Positions 1 to 6,467 of a DNA stretch of 9,715 bases are shown here, one piece after another. Each line of letters opens with the position of its first letter. The first letter of the stretch is position 1. Source of the DNA: an uncultured Lentisphaeria bacterium (lineage in GTDB: Bacteria; Verrucomicrobiota; Lentisphaeria; Victivallales; Victivallaceae). The stretch is from positions 1-9,715 of the forward strand of contig CAIJKT010000287.1 of the NCBI GenBank assembly GCA_903821255.1. The letters run 5' to 3'. The translations under genes and the position numbers were made by a program. The notes below the pieces were generated by a model, which was not told the origin of the DNA, did no database searches, and saw only the letters and a list, made by a program, of their open reading frames with translations.

Positions 1-2
1 AG

Positions 3-515
3 ATACAGCAGCATCTGTTCAACTACTGGGTGGTGGCGGGTGCGCTGTTTATCGGCGGAATAATTCTGATCCTGCTTGAGGCTAAAAAGCATACCGCGAA
101 ATTCGACGATGTGGATCAAATGTCGTATAAAAAAGCTTTTCAGGTGGGGATGATCCAATGGTTCGCGATGCTCCCCGGCACGTCCAGGGCAGCCGCGACA
201 CTCCTCGGCGGCATGATGCTGGGAGCATCGCGCAAAGCCGCCGCGGAATTTTCGTTCTTTCTGGCGATCCCGACGATGGCGGCGGCCTCGGTTTATTCGC
301 TGTGGAAATACCGGATCGCCATGACCAGAGAGGAATTGCTGATACTGGGCGTCGGCACGCTGGTGTCTTTTCTGGTTGCCTGGGGCGTGATCGCTTTCCT
401 GATGAACTACATCAGAACCCGGACATTCAGCGCCTTCGGCTACTACCGGATGGCGCTGGCAATCGTGGTGGTGGATTATTTCATTTTCTTCCACAATGGC
501 GGAATGTTTAAGTAA
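3..515 (+). CDS. uppP: Undecaprenyl-diphosphate phosphatase, C-terminal part (5' end outside window)
   Basis: UppP/BacA dephosphorylates undecaprenyl diphosphate at the inner membrane, recycling the lipid carrier for peptidoglycan and other surface polymers; overproduction gives bacitracin resistance. The frame is already open at base 3, so the gene enters from the left; 170 residues are visible of a family length near 270. The second family signature is clear: PGTSRAAATLLGG (from base 174) followed by SRKAAAEFSFFLAIP, with the Ser and Arg of PGTSR being the conserved functional residues. Hydrophobic membrane segments lie before this motif, through it, and twice after it, ending with YYRMALAIVVVDYFIFF. 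The N-terminal Glu-containing motif lies outside the window. nikR follows 28 bases downstream on the same strand, so the two may share a transcript, although no functional link is known. The DNA here is GC-rich compared with the right half of the window. Confidence 0.95.
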   Translation: MQQHLFNYWVVAGALFIGGIILILLEAKKHTAKFDDVDQMSYKKAFQVGMIQWFAMLPGTSRAAATLLGGMMLGASRKAAAEFSFFLAIPTMAAASVYSLWKYRIAMTREELLILGVGTLVSFLVAWGVIAFLMNYIRTRTFSAFGYYRMALAIVVVDYFIFFHNGGMFK

Positions 516-543
516 GAGCAATATAAATTCAGGAGTTTTATAA

Positions 544-960
544 ATGTGCGAACTGGTAAGACTGAGCATCTCGCTGGAGGATTCTTTGTGTAAAACACTG
601 GAGGAAATGGTTCAGAAATCAAAATATAAGAACAGATCGGAATACATCCGGGACCTGATCCGGGATAAAATCGTCGCCGGACAATGGGAGGAAGCCGCCG
701 AAGTTCTGGGCACGATTACGCTGGTCTATAATCACCATCAGCGCGAATTGAGCGAAAAAATCACCCACATTCAGCACCACAGCCATGACCATGTGCTGGC
801 GGCCACGCATGTCCACCTGAGCCATGACATCTGCGCCGAAATGATTATGGTGAAAGGCAGCGCGGAGAACATCCGTCACTTGGCGGATTCCCTCCGCCGG
901 CAGCGCGGCGTCCTGCATTGCGACCTCACCATGAGCTCCACCGGCGAAAATCTGCATTAA
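544..960 (+). CDS. nikR: Nickel-responsive transcriptional regulator NikR (CopG/ribbon-helix-helix family)
   Basis: NikR is a cytoplasmic tetrameric repressor that binds Ni(II) and shuts off nickel uptake genes. The protein is 138 residues, normal for the family. Residues 4-45 form the ribbon-helix-helix DNA-binding domain (VRLSISLEDSL, then NRSEYIRDLIRD). Residues 55-135 form the ACT-like metal-binding domain. All four high-affinity nickel ligands can be aligned to E. coli NikR: H78 (E. coli H76), H89 and H91 in the HVH motif (H87, H89), and C97 (C95). Extra histidines surround H78, as in other NikRs. An AGGAG ribosome site at 531-535 fixes the ATG at 544. No nickel transporter or nickel enzyme gene is visible in the window, so its target lies elsewhere. 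Its last 62 bases recur at 5174-5235. Confidence 0.95.
   Translation: MCELVRLSISLEDSLCKTLEEMVQKSKYKNRSEYIRDLIRDKIVAGQWEEAAEVLGTITLVYNHHQRELSEKITHIQHHSHDHVLAATHVHLSHDICAEMIMVKGSAENIRHLADSLRRQRGVLHCDLTMSSTGENLH
899..960 (+). repeat. Direct repeat copy A: the 3' end of nikR
   Basis: These 62 bases (the last 20 NikR codons and the stop) match 5174-5235 at 58 positions. The four differences are all transitions, at 912, 914, 957 and 959. In the nikR frame they give two synonymous changes, one Leu-to-Pro, and TAA versus TGA. This copy belongs to the intact gene; the other stands alone at the far end of the regulator-pseudopilin-GH18-hydrolase cassette. Confidence 0.9.
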
Positions 961-1024
961 GCCCTGTGGACAGTCTTTGAAATTATGATGTCAATCCAAA
1001 TCGATATTTGTAATATCAAGCATC

Positions 1025-1050
1025 GGTTATTTTTCAGTCTGAAAACAACC
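1025..1050. promoter_or_regulatory. Dyad in the nikR-regulator spacer (operator or weak terminator)
   Basis: The core is a perfect 15-base dyad around T1038, TTTTCAGTCTGAAAA; with T1030 bulged the arms extend by four outer pairs (GGTT with AACC). It lies 64 bases after the nikR stop. No run of T follows, so it is not a standard intrinsic terminator. It could instead be a binding site for a dimeric regulator. Function is not decided by the sequence. Confidence 0.3.
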
Positions 1051-1059
1051 ATACACTTC

Positions 1060-1069
1060 CATATCAGTA
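1060..1069 (+). promoter_or_regulatory. CATATCAGTA motif, distal copy
   Basis: This is a third exact copy of the ten-base word found as a tandem pair at 1187-1207. It lies 127 bases upstream of that pair in the same spacer. Distal plus proximal copies would suit a regulator that loops DNA or binds cooperatively, but a chance occurrence cannot be excluded. Confidence 0.3.
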
Positions 1070-1144
1070 TCCAATAAACCATTGCAATATCCTGTTTTAC
1101 CATGAGCTAGTTATTAAAAAAATGAGATTTTTTAAGTATGCATA

Positions 1145-1173
1145 TTGCTTTTATCGACTCTTAGGGTTATAAT
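1145..1173 (+). promoter_or_regulatory. Candidate sigma70-type promoter for the GntR-type regulator and downstream genes
   Basis: A perfect -10 hexamer TATAAT at 1168-1173 lies 17 bases after TTGCTT at 1145-1150, which keeps the TTG of the -35 consensus. Transcription would start near 1180, about 60 bases before the regulator start codon and just upstream of the tandem CATATCAGTA pair. A second TATAAT at 1221-1226 has no matching -35 at the right distance. The call rests on consensus and spacing only. Confidence 0.4.
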
Positions 1174-1185
1174 CATTAACATGGA

Positions 1186-1207
1186 GCATATCAGTAGCAT
1201 ATCAGTA
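1186..1207 (+). repeat. Tandem 11-base repeat (two GCATATCAGTA units), probable operator
   Basis: Two perfect copies of GCATATCAGTA follow each other directly, so the motif centres are 11 bases apart, about one helical turn on the same DNA face. The pair lies just after the expected transcription start and 36 bases before the regulator ATG, a classic place for autorepression. The obvious candidate binder is the adjacent GntR/LacI-type protein. GntR operators are more often inverted repeats, so the direct arrangement is slightly unusual. Confidence 0.4.
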
Positions 1208-1243
1208 GCTTTGATAGCGGTATAATATATTGGGACAGAGATA

Positions 1244-2332
1244 ATGAATAAACATACAGAAGCGCCAAAGCGGGAACTGCTTTACTTGGAAATAGCGGCC
1301 GATGTGAAGAAATCCATCGACAAAGGGGAACTCAGGCCTGGCGACACGGTAACTTCAACGCGGAAAATGGCGCAAAACTACGGAGTCAGCTACGATACGA
1401 TCACCAAAGCCATTCAGTTCCTGGTTGACGAGAAATTGCTGGACAAAGTACACGGCAAAGGGGTTTTTGTCAGCAAAAAAATGGATATTCAGAAGCATGA
1501 AACTGCTGCATTGCTGCTTCCCGCTCACGGCCACTTATACCAGGACATGACGGCACTCGTAGTCCGCAGACTTCAGGACCACGGCTTCTACTCCATGCTG
1601 CTCGATACCGGCTGGCCGCAGACTTACAACGAACATCTGCAGGAACAAATAATCAGATTGATCAGTTCGAACCCTGCTGGATTGATTATCGACGGAGAAC
1701 CGAATTTCCCGTTTGATCTGCTGCGAAAACATCTGCGGAACTCCAGCAACCTGGTGTTTATGCTGCACAACAACGCTCCGGACATCAAAGCGGACAACGT
1801 ACTAATCGATCATGGGCGCGGCGGTTATATCGGGACCGAGCATCTGCTCAGTCGAGGCCGCCGGAAAATATTATTTGTGATGTCGCCCCCGCCCAAACTC
1901 TATCATGACGCAGTATTAATTCTGGCTGGAGCCAGGCAGGCGCTGGCAGAGCATCAGATTGAATTTACTCCGGAGATGGTCATTGATTATCAGGAAGAGC
2001 TTTTTGACAACGGACATTATGGACTACTGGAAGAGCGACTTCGCCAATACCGGCCAGATGCAATTTTTGTATTTGCCGACTACATGGCCAGACCATTCTA
2101 CGAAATCGCAGCCGCCAGAAGGTTGGTGATACCGGATGACCTTGCCATTCTGGGCTATTATAATACGCCATGGTCTACCAGTTACCGCCCGCCGATGAGT
2201 TCAGTATCTGTAAACTGGCAGAAAATCGCCGTCCAGAGCGCTGAATGTCTGGTCAGCCGGGCAGCCATCCCCGGCCAGCCATGGCGCAATATCGTCATCG
2301 AGCCGGCGATAGTCGAAAGACTTTCAACCTGA
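1244..2332 (+). CDS. GntR-type winged-helix regulator with LacI-like ligand-binding domain
   Basis: A 362-residue cytoplasmic transcription factor. Residues 12-78 are a GntR-type winged helix: GELRPGDTV, then STRKMAQNYGVSYDTITKA, then the wing with HGKGVFV. Residues 87-362 have the periplasmic-binding-protein fold used by LacI/GalR regulators to sense sugars: a strand-helix start (ETAALLLPA), GLIIDGEPNF, GGYIGTEHLLSRGRRKILFV, DAIFVFADYMA, and the late LacI-type pattern IPDDLAILGYYN ending in SSVSVNWQKIAVQSAECL. This domain pairing is the AraR type. It begins the plus-strand cassette and probably controls the GH18 and hydrolase genes, and itself, in response to a saccharide released by them. 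The ligand is not deducible. The ribosome site before ATG 1244 is weak (GGGACAGAG). Confidence 0.85.
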   Translation: MNKHTEAPKRELLYLEIAADVKKSIDKGELRPGDTVTSTRKMAQNYGVSYDTITKAIQFLVDEKLLDKVHGKGVFVSKKMDIQKHETAALLLPAHGHLYQDMTALVVRRLQDHGFYSMLLDTGWPQTYNEHLQEQIIRLISSNPAGLIIDGEPNFPFDLLRKHLRNSSNLVFMLHNNAPDIKADNVLIDHGRGGYIGTEHLLSRGRRKILFVMSPPPKLYHDAVLILAGARQALAEHQIEFTPEMVIDYQEELFDNGHYGLLEERLRQYRPDAIFVFADYMARPFYEIAAARRLVIPDDLAILGYYNTPWSTSYRPPMSSVSVNWQKIAVQSAECLVSRAAIPGQPWRNIVIEPAIVERLST

Positions 2333-2381
2333 GGATAAATAACAGATTCCAGTAAAGCATTAAGAATTAATACTTAAAAAG

Positions 2382-2387
2382 AGGAGG
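2382..2387 (+). promoter_or_regulatory. Strong ribosome binding site for the pseudopilin-like gene
   Basis: A perfect AGGAGG five bases before ATG 2393. It decides the start in favour of the longer protein over the internal Met at residue 22, and is the strongest ribosome site in the plus-strand cassette, suggesting higher translation of this protein than of its neighbours. Confidence 0.75.
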
Positions 2388-2392
2388 GAAAA

Positions 2393-3133
2393 ATGAAGTA
2401 TCAGAAACATGACAGAAAAAGCGGCGGAGCCGGAAATGGCGCCGGGTGCAGCCGGATGACGAATCCGGCCAGAAGTTTTACACTCATAGAACTCCTGATT
2501 GTGATCGCGATCATTGCGATCCTCGCCGGCATGCTGCTGCCGGCGCTTAATAAGGCACGGAACAAAGCCAGAGGAACGACCTGCCTCAACAATCAGAAGC
2601 AAATCGGGCTTGGTCTGCTGCAGTATGCCGATGACTACAACGGTCTCATCTGGATGTCGGACGACACCACCGTATCCTACAGTAAAAAACTGGTCACCTC
2701 AAAATACATAACCAGCTCGAATCTGTTCCTCTGTCCGCTGACTAGCGATATCAGCGCCTCAGTAGCTTATAATTACCGCTCATATGCCGGACGTTATGCA
2801 ATTCCATCATCTCCGGTTTATCCGGCCTTGAGCGTAAAAAGAATAAGCTATCCTTCCAAAGACTTCATCATCACTGATGGCTGGAGCATCGGCAAAGCAC
2901 GCCCTGATACGCGAGCGTCAAATGTCGATTATGACAGTTATGCCTATCCGTTCCTCTGCCACCAGTCGCAGCAGGCGAATGTGCTCTTCTTTGACGGCCA
3001 TGCGACGGCATGTAATAAATATGACTTTTACAGTAATGGTAAAGTGCTTTACAAGTTCAGCAATGGCACTGCCAGCCAGTTCCGCTATCTTGTTCTTGAT
3101 TTTGACAAGAGATTAAAATTTTTAACTAACTGA
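2393..3133 (+). CDS. Pseudopilin-like protein (type IV pilin/type II secretion N-terminal motif, H-x10-DG C-terminus)
   Basis: A 246-residue protein with a 28-residue basic, Gly-rich leader followed by the prepilin signature [16 protein letters not shown] at 29-44. Cleavage by prepilin peptidase is expected between S28 and F29; Glu at mature position 5 (E33) is present. The hydrophobic helix continues to about residue 51 (MLLPAL), followed by a charged helix and a globular domain with Cys-containing segments (C64, C114, C189). Near the C-terminus H190 is followed after ten residues by D201-G202 (FFDGHA), a variant of the H-x9-DG motif typical of the pilin-like families expanded in Planctomycetes and Lentisphaerota. 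The usual Gly before the cleavage site is Ser. It lies 60 bases after the regulator and before the secreted GH18 enzyme. Its role is unknown; a surface-anchored accessory to polysaccharide capture or secretion is inferred from context only. Confidence 0.8.
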   Translation: MKYQKHDRKSGGAGNGAGCSRMTNPARSFTLIELLIVIAIIAILAGMLLPALNKARNKARGTTCLNNQKQIGLGLLQYADDYNGLIWMSDDTTVSYSKKLVTSKYITSSNLFLCPLTSDISASVAYNYRSYAGRYAIPSSPVYPALSVKRISYPSKDFIITDGWSIGKARPDTRASNVDYDSYAYPFLCHQSQQANVLFFDGHATACNKYDFYSNGKVLYKFSNGTASQFRYLVLDFDKRLKFLTN

Positions 3134-3160
3134 AATTATTTGAAGAAAGAAACTTTAATT

Positions 3161-4276
3161 ATGAAATTCTTGATTGCCGCGCAAATTGTGAGTTTAATCG
3201 TGTTTGCATCCGGATTTTCCGCACAAGCACAGCCTGAAACCGCAAAAATTTACGGGGGATATTATATGTCCTCCACCATGCGTGTTTTGCCGTGTGATAA
3301 AATAAATTTTCAAAATTACAATTTTATCTTTCAGGCGTTCCTGGAATTCGATGAGAATGGAAACTTACTGCTTAAGCCGGGGATCATGCCCAATCCTGAA
3401 CTAGTCAAGGCCGCGCATCAAAATGGAACGAGAGTAATGGTTTCGCTTGGCGGGGGCAATGTCTTCCGGCAGAAATTATTCTCGAAAATCACTGCGGCTG
3501 AAGATTCATTGGAGAAATATGCGGAACGCCTGGTAAATTTTGTTACAGAAAACGATTATGACGGAATTGATGTTGACTGGGAGTTTCCCGACAGCCGGGA
3601 GGATGGACGGCGCTGGTCGTCGTTAATTAAATCCTTGCGGGTGAAACTTGATGCCGCCGGCAGTAAAAGTCAGCGCAAGTACTATCTTACTACGGCATTG
3701 CCGACAGGTTCGTGGGCCATAAAATATGCTGACCCGCAGGTTATCCGGGAATGCCTGGATTTTATAAATATAATGGCCTATGATATGTCGTGCGGCAGCA
3801 ATGCCGGCTATCATGCGGCATTGGAAAAATCTGCCGATGACCCGCTGGGCAGAGAGATAATAACGACATTCAAATACTATGAAGAAACACTTAAGGTTCC
3901 TAAAGATAAACTCTGCCTGGGCGTTCCCTTCTATTCATATTTTTATGCGAACTGCAAACCTTATGATAAAATTACAGACACCAAGTGCAAAAGCGACCGG
4001 GGATGGACGCAAATTGCGGCCATGACCAAAGATTGGAAACGGATGTACAATTCCCAGTCCAGAAGCGCATGGTTTTTCTCGCGTGACGGCAGGCAGTTTA
4101 TCGCCGCGGATGATCCGCAAAGCATTTATGATAAAACCATGTGGGCGCTGCAAAACGGTTATGGCGGAGTTTTCTGCTGGGCGGTTCATCATGATGTGAT
4201 GCCGGACGGAAGCCAGCCGTTAACGACTTCAATGCTGAAGGCCAGAAACGATTTTCAGAACGGTAGGTTGAAATAG
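3161..4276 (+). CDS. Secreted glycoside hydrolase family 18 protein (chitinase-like)
   Basis: GH18 enzymes cleave beta-1,4 bonds between N-acetylglucosamine units by substrate-assisted catalysis. The catalytic motif DxxDxDxE is intact as DGIDVDWE (D134, D137, D139, proton donor E141). Other family marks are a first strand with KIYGGYYM, the SLGGG strand-3 motif, the MAYD motif at 205-208, and the last-strand Trp in GGVFCWAVHHD (W340). The domain fills the 371-residue protein; no carbohydrate-binding module is seen. A signal peptide is clear: MKF, a hydrophobic stretch, then SAQA before Q24, so export to the periplasm or outside is expected. ATG 3161 was chosen over an in-frame TTG at 3140 because it starts a canonical signal peptide; neither has a good ribosome site. 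The gene is 27 bases after the pseudopilin-like gene. Activity could be chitinase, chitodextrinase or endo-N-acetylglucosaminidase; the motif spelling favours chitinase-like. Confidence 0.9.
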   Translation: MKFLIAAQIVSLIVFASGFSAQAQPETAKIYGGYYMSSTMRVLPCDKINFQNYNFIFQAFLEFDENGNLLLKPGIMPNPELVKAAHQNGTRVMVSLGGGNVFRQKLFSKITAAEDSLEKYAERLVNFVTENDYDGIDVDWEFPDSREDGRRWSSLIKSLRVKLDAAGSKSQRKYYLTTALPTGSWAIKYADPQVIRECLDFINIMAYDMSCGSNAGYHAALEKSADDPLGREIITTFKYYEETLKVPKDKLCLGVPFYSYFYANCKPYDKITDTKCKSDRGWTQIAAMTKDWKRMYNSQSRSAWFFSRDGRQFIAADDPQSIYDKTMWALQNGYGGVFCWAVHHDVMPDGSQPLTTSMLKARNDFQNGRLK

Positions 4277-4334
4277 AACTGCGCGGCAGACATCAGCAAA
4301 ATAACTCAAAAATTACAAAGGAAGAGTTCAGTAC

Positions 4335-5063
4335 ATGAACGGCAGTCTTGAATTGAAACACGATACTGTTTGCGGTTTCCGCCCTTTTGTTTTTTCAAAT
4401 GCAATCGGGAAAATGCCTTACCGCCTGCATATTCCGGAAAATCTTGAAGCGGGACAGGTTTATCCGTTATTGCTGCATTTTCACGGCATGGGCAGTATCG
4501 GAAACGATAATTTGAAACCGCTGAATGTAGCCAGAGTGTTTTCTTCAGAGTCGATTCAACGGGAAAATCGTTGTTTTGTACTGGTTCCGCAATGTCCGGA
4601 GACTGGGCGCTGGGTAAACGCGGTCTGGGCCGATGTCAATCATAAGTTTTCGCCTGCTCCCACTCCGCAAATGGCGATGGCAATCGAGATTATGCAGCAT
4701 GTGATAGCTGAATATCCTGTTGACCGCAAGCGAATTTATGTAAACGGCCAGTCCATGGGCGGTTTTGCCGCCTGGGATATCATCTGCCGTTTCCCGGAAC
4801 TGTTTGCGGCGGCAGTCCCGGTGTGCGGCGGCGGCGATCCCGCGCTCGCGGAAAGAATATTTCGCATTCCGGTATGGGCTTTCCACGGCAGACTGGATAC
4901 TGCCGTAAAGGCGGAATCATCCGGAATGATGATCGACGCGTTAAAAAAAGCCGGCGGCAATCCGCTTTACACTGAATATCCCGCCGTTGGACACGATGCG
5001 TGGAATTATTGTTATAAGGAACCAGGCTTGTTCAAATGGCTTTTTGCGCAATCCAGGATTTAA
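4335..5063 (+). CDS. Alpha/beta-hydrolase, esterase/peptidase-like (prolyl oligopeptidase-like fold)
   Basis: A 242-residue hydrolase with a complete catalytic triad by position: nucleophile S140 in GQSMGG, D188 in FHGRLDTAV, and H220 in VGHDAW. HFHGMGS at 48-54 supplies the oxyanion loop. Overall order (PLLLHFHG, FVLVPQCP, RIYVNGQSMGG, PVWAFHGRLDT) matches the predicted-peptidase/polyhydroxybutyrate-depolymerase-like group that often deacylates polysaccharides. No signal peptide is seen, so it probably acts in the cytoplasm. It follows the GH18 gene by 58 bases with an AAAGGAAG ribosome site at 4317-4324. Given the company, a carbohydrate esterase acting on imported fragments is plausible, but substrate specificity cannot be read from the sequence. 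Confidence 0.8.
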   Translation: MNGSLELKHDTVCGFRPFVFSNAIGKMPYRLHIPENLEAGQVYPLLLHFHGMGSIGNDNLKPLNVARVFSSESIQRENRCFVLVPQCPETGRWVNAVWADVNHKFSPAPTPQMAMAIEIMQHVIAEYPVDRKRIYVNGQSMGGFAAWDIICRFPELFAAAVPVCGGGDPALAERIFRIPVWAFHGRLDTAVKAESSGMMIDALKKAGGNPLYTEYPAVGHDAWNYCYKEPGLFKWLFAQSRI

Positions 5064-5173
5064 GCCGCTGCAATGTCCTGGCGAAGCGGTGAAAAGGCAG
5101 AAACATCGTCATCGGGAGCCGTTCGGAGTGTTAATGAGATATTCCATAAACATTCACTGGTTCGTGCCACACA

Positions 5174-5235
5174 GGCAGCGCGGCGTTCCGCATTGCGACC
5201 TCACCATGAGCTCCACCGGCGAAAATCTGCACTGA
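5174..5235 (+). pseudogene. Orphan copy of the nikR 3' end (direct repeat copy B)
   Basis: This segment matches the last 62 bases of nikR at 58 positions and still reads RQRGVPHCDLTMSSTGENLH then TGA in one frame. The rest of nikR is absent. Two of the four differences are synonymous and one keeps a stop, so the copy looks like the end of a diverged nikR allele rather than random decay. Weaker, gapped similarity to nikR 848-886 can be traced around 5086-5122 (GTGAAA then GGCAG, then an ACATC/GTCA element). About 50 unrelated bases separate it from the clean repeat. Short similarity after the stop (ACAGTCT at 970-976 and 5251-5260) may also be vestigial. An open frame entering from 4987 overlaps the hydrolase gene and is not considered a gene. 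Confidence 0.7.
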
Positions 5236-5246
5236 ATACAGGCTCT

Positions 5247-5273
5247 AATCAACAGTCTGCTGACTGATTGATT
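5247..5273. terminator. Hairpin between convergent genes, probable bidirectional terminator
   Basis: Left arm 5247-5257 (AATCAACAGTC) pairs with 5262-5273 through eleven pairs with one bulged A (5267), closing a four-base TGCT loop. It lies between the plus-strand cassette and the stop codon (5277-5279) of the minus-strand operon, the expected place for a shared terminator. Neither side has a true T-run, so efficiency is uncertain. Confidence 0.4.
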
Positions 5274-5276
5274 TGA

Positions 5277-6452
5277 TTAGTCACGTCTTTTTACCGCAAT
5301 TCCGTCGATTTCAAAAAGAAGATTGTCACGGCAGACATCCGCATAAATTGGAATGAACGGAATGTCCTCCAATCCTAAATATTTTGCAATGTCCCGAAAT
5401 GTTTCATAAGTTTTTTGATTTTTGCAATAGGCTGCCGTCAAGACCATGTCACGCAAATGCGCACCTTTGGTTTCGAGTAAAGCGCCGATATTGACCAGCG
5501 TTTCGGTAATTTGTCCCTGTTCATCATTCAAATAAATGGTTTCTCCCTGGGGATTGATACTAGCCGTTCCTGAGATATGGAGCAGCGAAGATTGATCAAT
5601 CTCGATAGCAACGCCGCGCGAAAATGTAGCGCCGTACTTCTGGGCTTCATCCTGACGTTTACTTCTCATGTTCGACACGGTTCCAATCCCCTTGTTCTTT
5701 GGCACAAAACCGATTAGATCTATAAAAATTTCTTCATGAGGCTTGCCTCCTCCTTGAATTCCTGTACTGGCGGGCAAATAATGTTTATCCTGCGAAATCA
5801 ACCCGAACTCCTGGAAGTATTTTGCCCGGATCTTATTAAACTGTTTATACCAATTAAGAATTCTTGGAAAATAGATCCAGGTGCGAATAATATTTTGCGC
5901 CGTCAGCCCAAATCGCCCGAAGATATCTCGGCACTGCTCGATAACATATTCTGTTTGTTTCGCTGGAGACTTATTATGAGATGGTTCATCTTTGCGTAAT
6001 CCGGAAACTCCGGACAGATAAATTCCCCTAAACGAAGGCGTCTCCAAGACACGCCCCAGCGGCTGTGAATCGAAGAAAATAGTATTCACTTTAATACTTG
6101 AATCAGATTTCACAATTCCTATGATCTGTACTCCAGCCATCTTGCCGCCAATGCAGGGCGTGCTTCCAATATAGGTGAAAGGAATGGCTTGCTTACTGGA
6201 CAAATCAGCAATAAAACGGTTTCTTATTGCATGAATATCCTCTCGGGAAGAAGAAAGTCCGTAAATTTTCTCAAGAAGAATCTGAATATTGGCCTCTTTC
6301 AGATATTGATACAAATTTGAAAAGAGATATTGAATTGCCGCGTCTTTCTCAACAGGTTTTTCGGGCAATACCGTAATGTAAACCGCTTTCCATTTTCGAT
6401 ACTCCATTTCGTAAACTCTAAGCGAGAGTCCGTGTTTCCATGAATGCTGCAT
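5277..6452 (-). CDS. Chorismatase-like protein (FkbO/Hyg5/XanB2 type, RidA-related fold)
   Basis: Chorismatases hydrolyse or eliminate pyruvate from chorismate, giving a dihydroxycyclohexadiene carboxylate (FkbO), 3-hydroxybenzoate (Hyg5) or 3-/4-hydroxybenzoate (XanB2). The 391-residue protein has the two-part layout of that family: a degenerate RidA-like N-terminal half (about 20-250, with FRGIYLSGVSG and the marker HYLPASTGIQGGG at 224-236) and a more typical RidA-like C-terminal half (275-388: LLHISGTASI, VNIGALLETKGAHLRDM). The C-terminal signature ADVCRDNLLFEIDG (371-384) is close to that of chorismatases. C374 and E381 have the spacing of the Cys and Glu reported, as I recall, for Hyg5-type 3-hydroxybenzoate synthases. 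No signal peptide is seen, so it is cytoplasmic. A strong AAAGGAGG site at 6461-6468 lies eight bases before the ATG. It is last in the minus-strand operon, 15 bases after the beta-propeller gene. A plain RidA-like role cannot be excluded. Confidence 0.75.
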   Translation of the reverse strand: MQHSWKHGLSLRVYEMEYRKWKAVYITVLPEKPVEKDAAIQYLFSNLYQYLKEANIQILLEKIYGLSSSREDIHAIRNRFIADLSSKQAIPFTYIGSTPCIGGKMAGVQIIGIVKSDSSIKVNTIFFDSQPLGRVLETPSFRGIYLSGVSGLRKDEPSHNKSPAKQTEYVIEQCRDIFGRFGLTAQNIIRTWIYFPRILNWYKQFNKIRAKYFQEFGLISQDKHYLPASTGIQGGGKPHEEIFIDLIGFVPKNKGIGTVSNMRSKRQDEAQKYGATFSRGVAIEIDQSSLLHISGTASINPQGETIYLNDEQGQITETLVNIGALLETKGAHLRDMVLTAAYCKNQKTYETFRDIAKYLGLEDIPFIPIYADVCRDNLLFEIDGIAVKRRD

Positions 6453-6467
6453 GTTTTATTCCTCCTT

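Larger units (their letters stand above)
961..5173 (+). other. Putative inserted cassette bounded by nikR 3'-end repeats
   Basis: About 4.2 kb lies between the two copies of the nikR 3' end. It holds one regulator, one pseudopilin-like gene, a GH18 gene and an alpha/beta-hydrolase gene, all on the plus strand with short gaps. Direct repeats of a gene 3' end on both sides are what site-specific integration into a gene end, or recombination between two nikR loci, would leave. No integrase, transposase or inverted terminal repeat is visible inside, so a self-mobile element is not shown. The boundaries are inferred from the repeats alone. Confidence 0.35.

Noticed and set aside
619..957. Long minus-strand frame opposite nikR
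   Set aside because: It is the shadow of a well-recognised gene and shows no family motif or ribosome site.
1221..1226. TATAAT close to the regulator start as the main promoter
   Set aside because: The bases at the right distance for a -35 box do not resemble TTGACA, and transcription would start only about ten bases before the start codon.
961..1243. CRISPR array or riboswitch in the spacer
   Set aside because: The repeats are ten bases, two of them directly adjacent with no spacers, and no conserved aptamer fold could be recognised.
3140..3160. In-frame TTG start for the GH18 gene
   Set aside because: It only adds seven residues before a perfect signal peptide start at ATG 3161 and has no ribosome site.
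4987..5235. An 82-codon plus-strand frame ending in the NikR tail
   Set aside because: It overlaps the hydrolase gene for 77 bases, has no ribosome site, and only its last 20 codons resemble a protein; these are explained by the nikR repeat.
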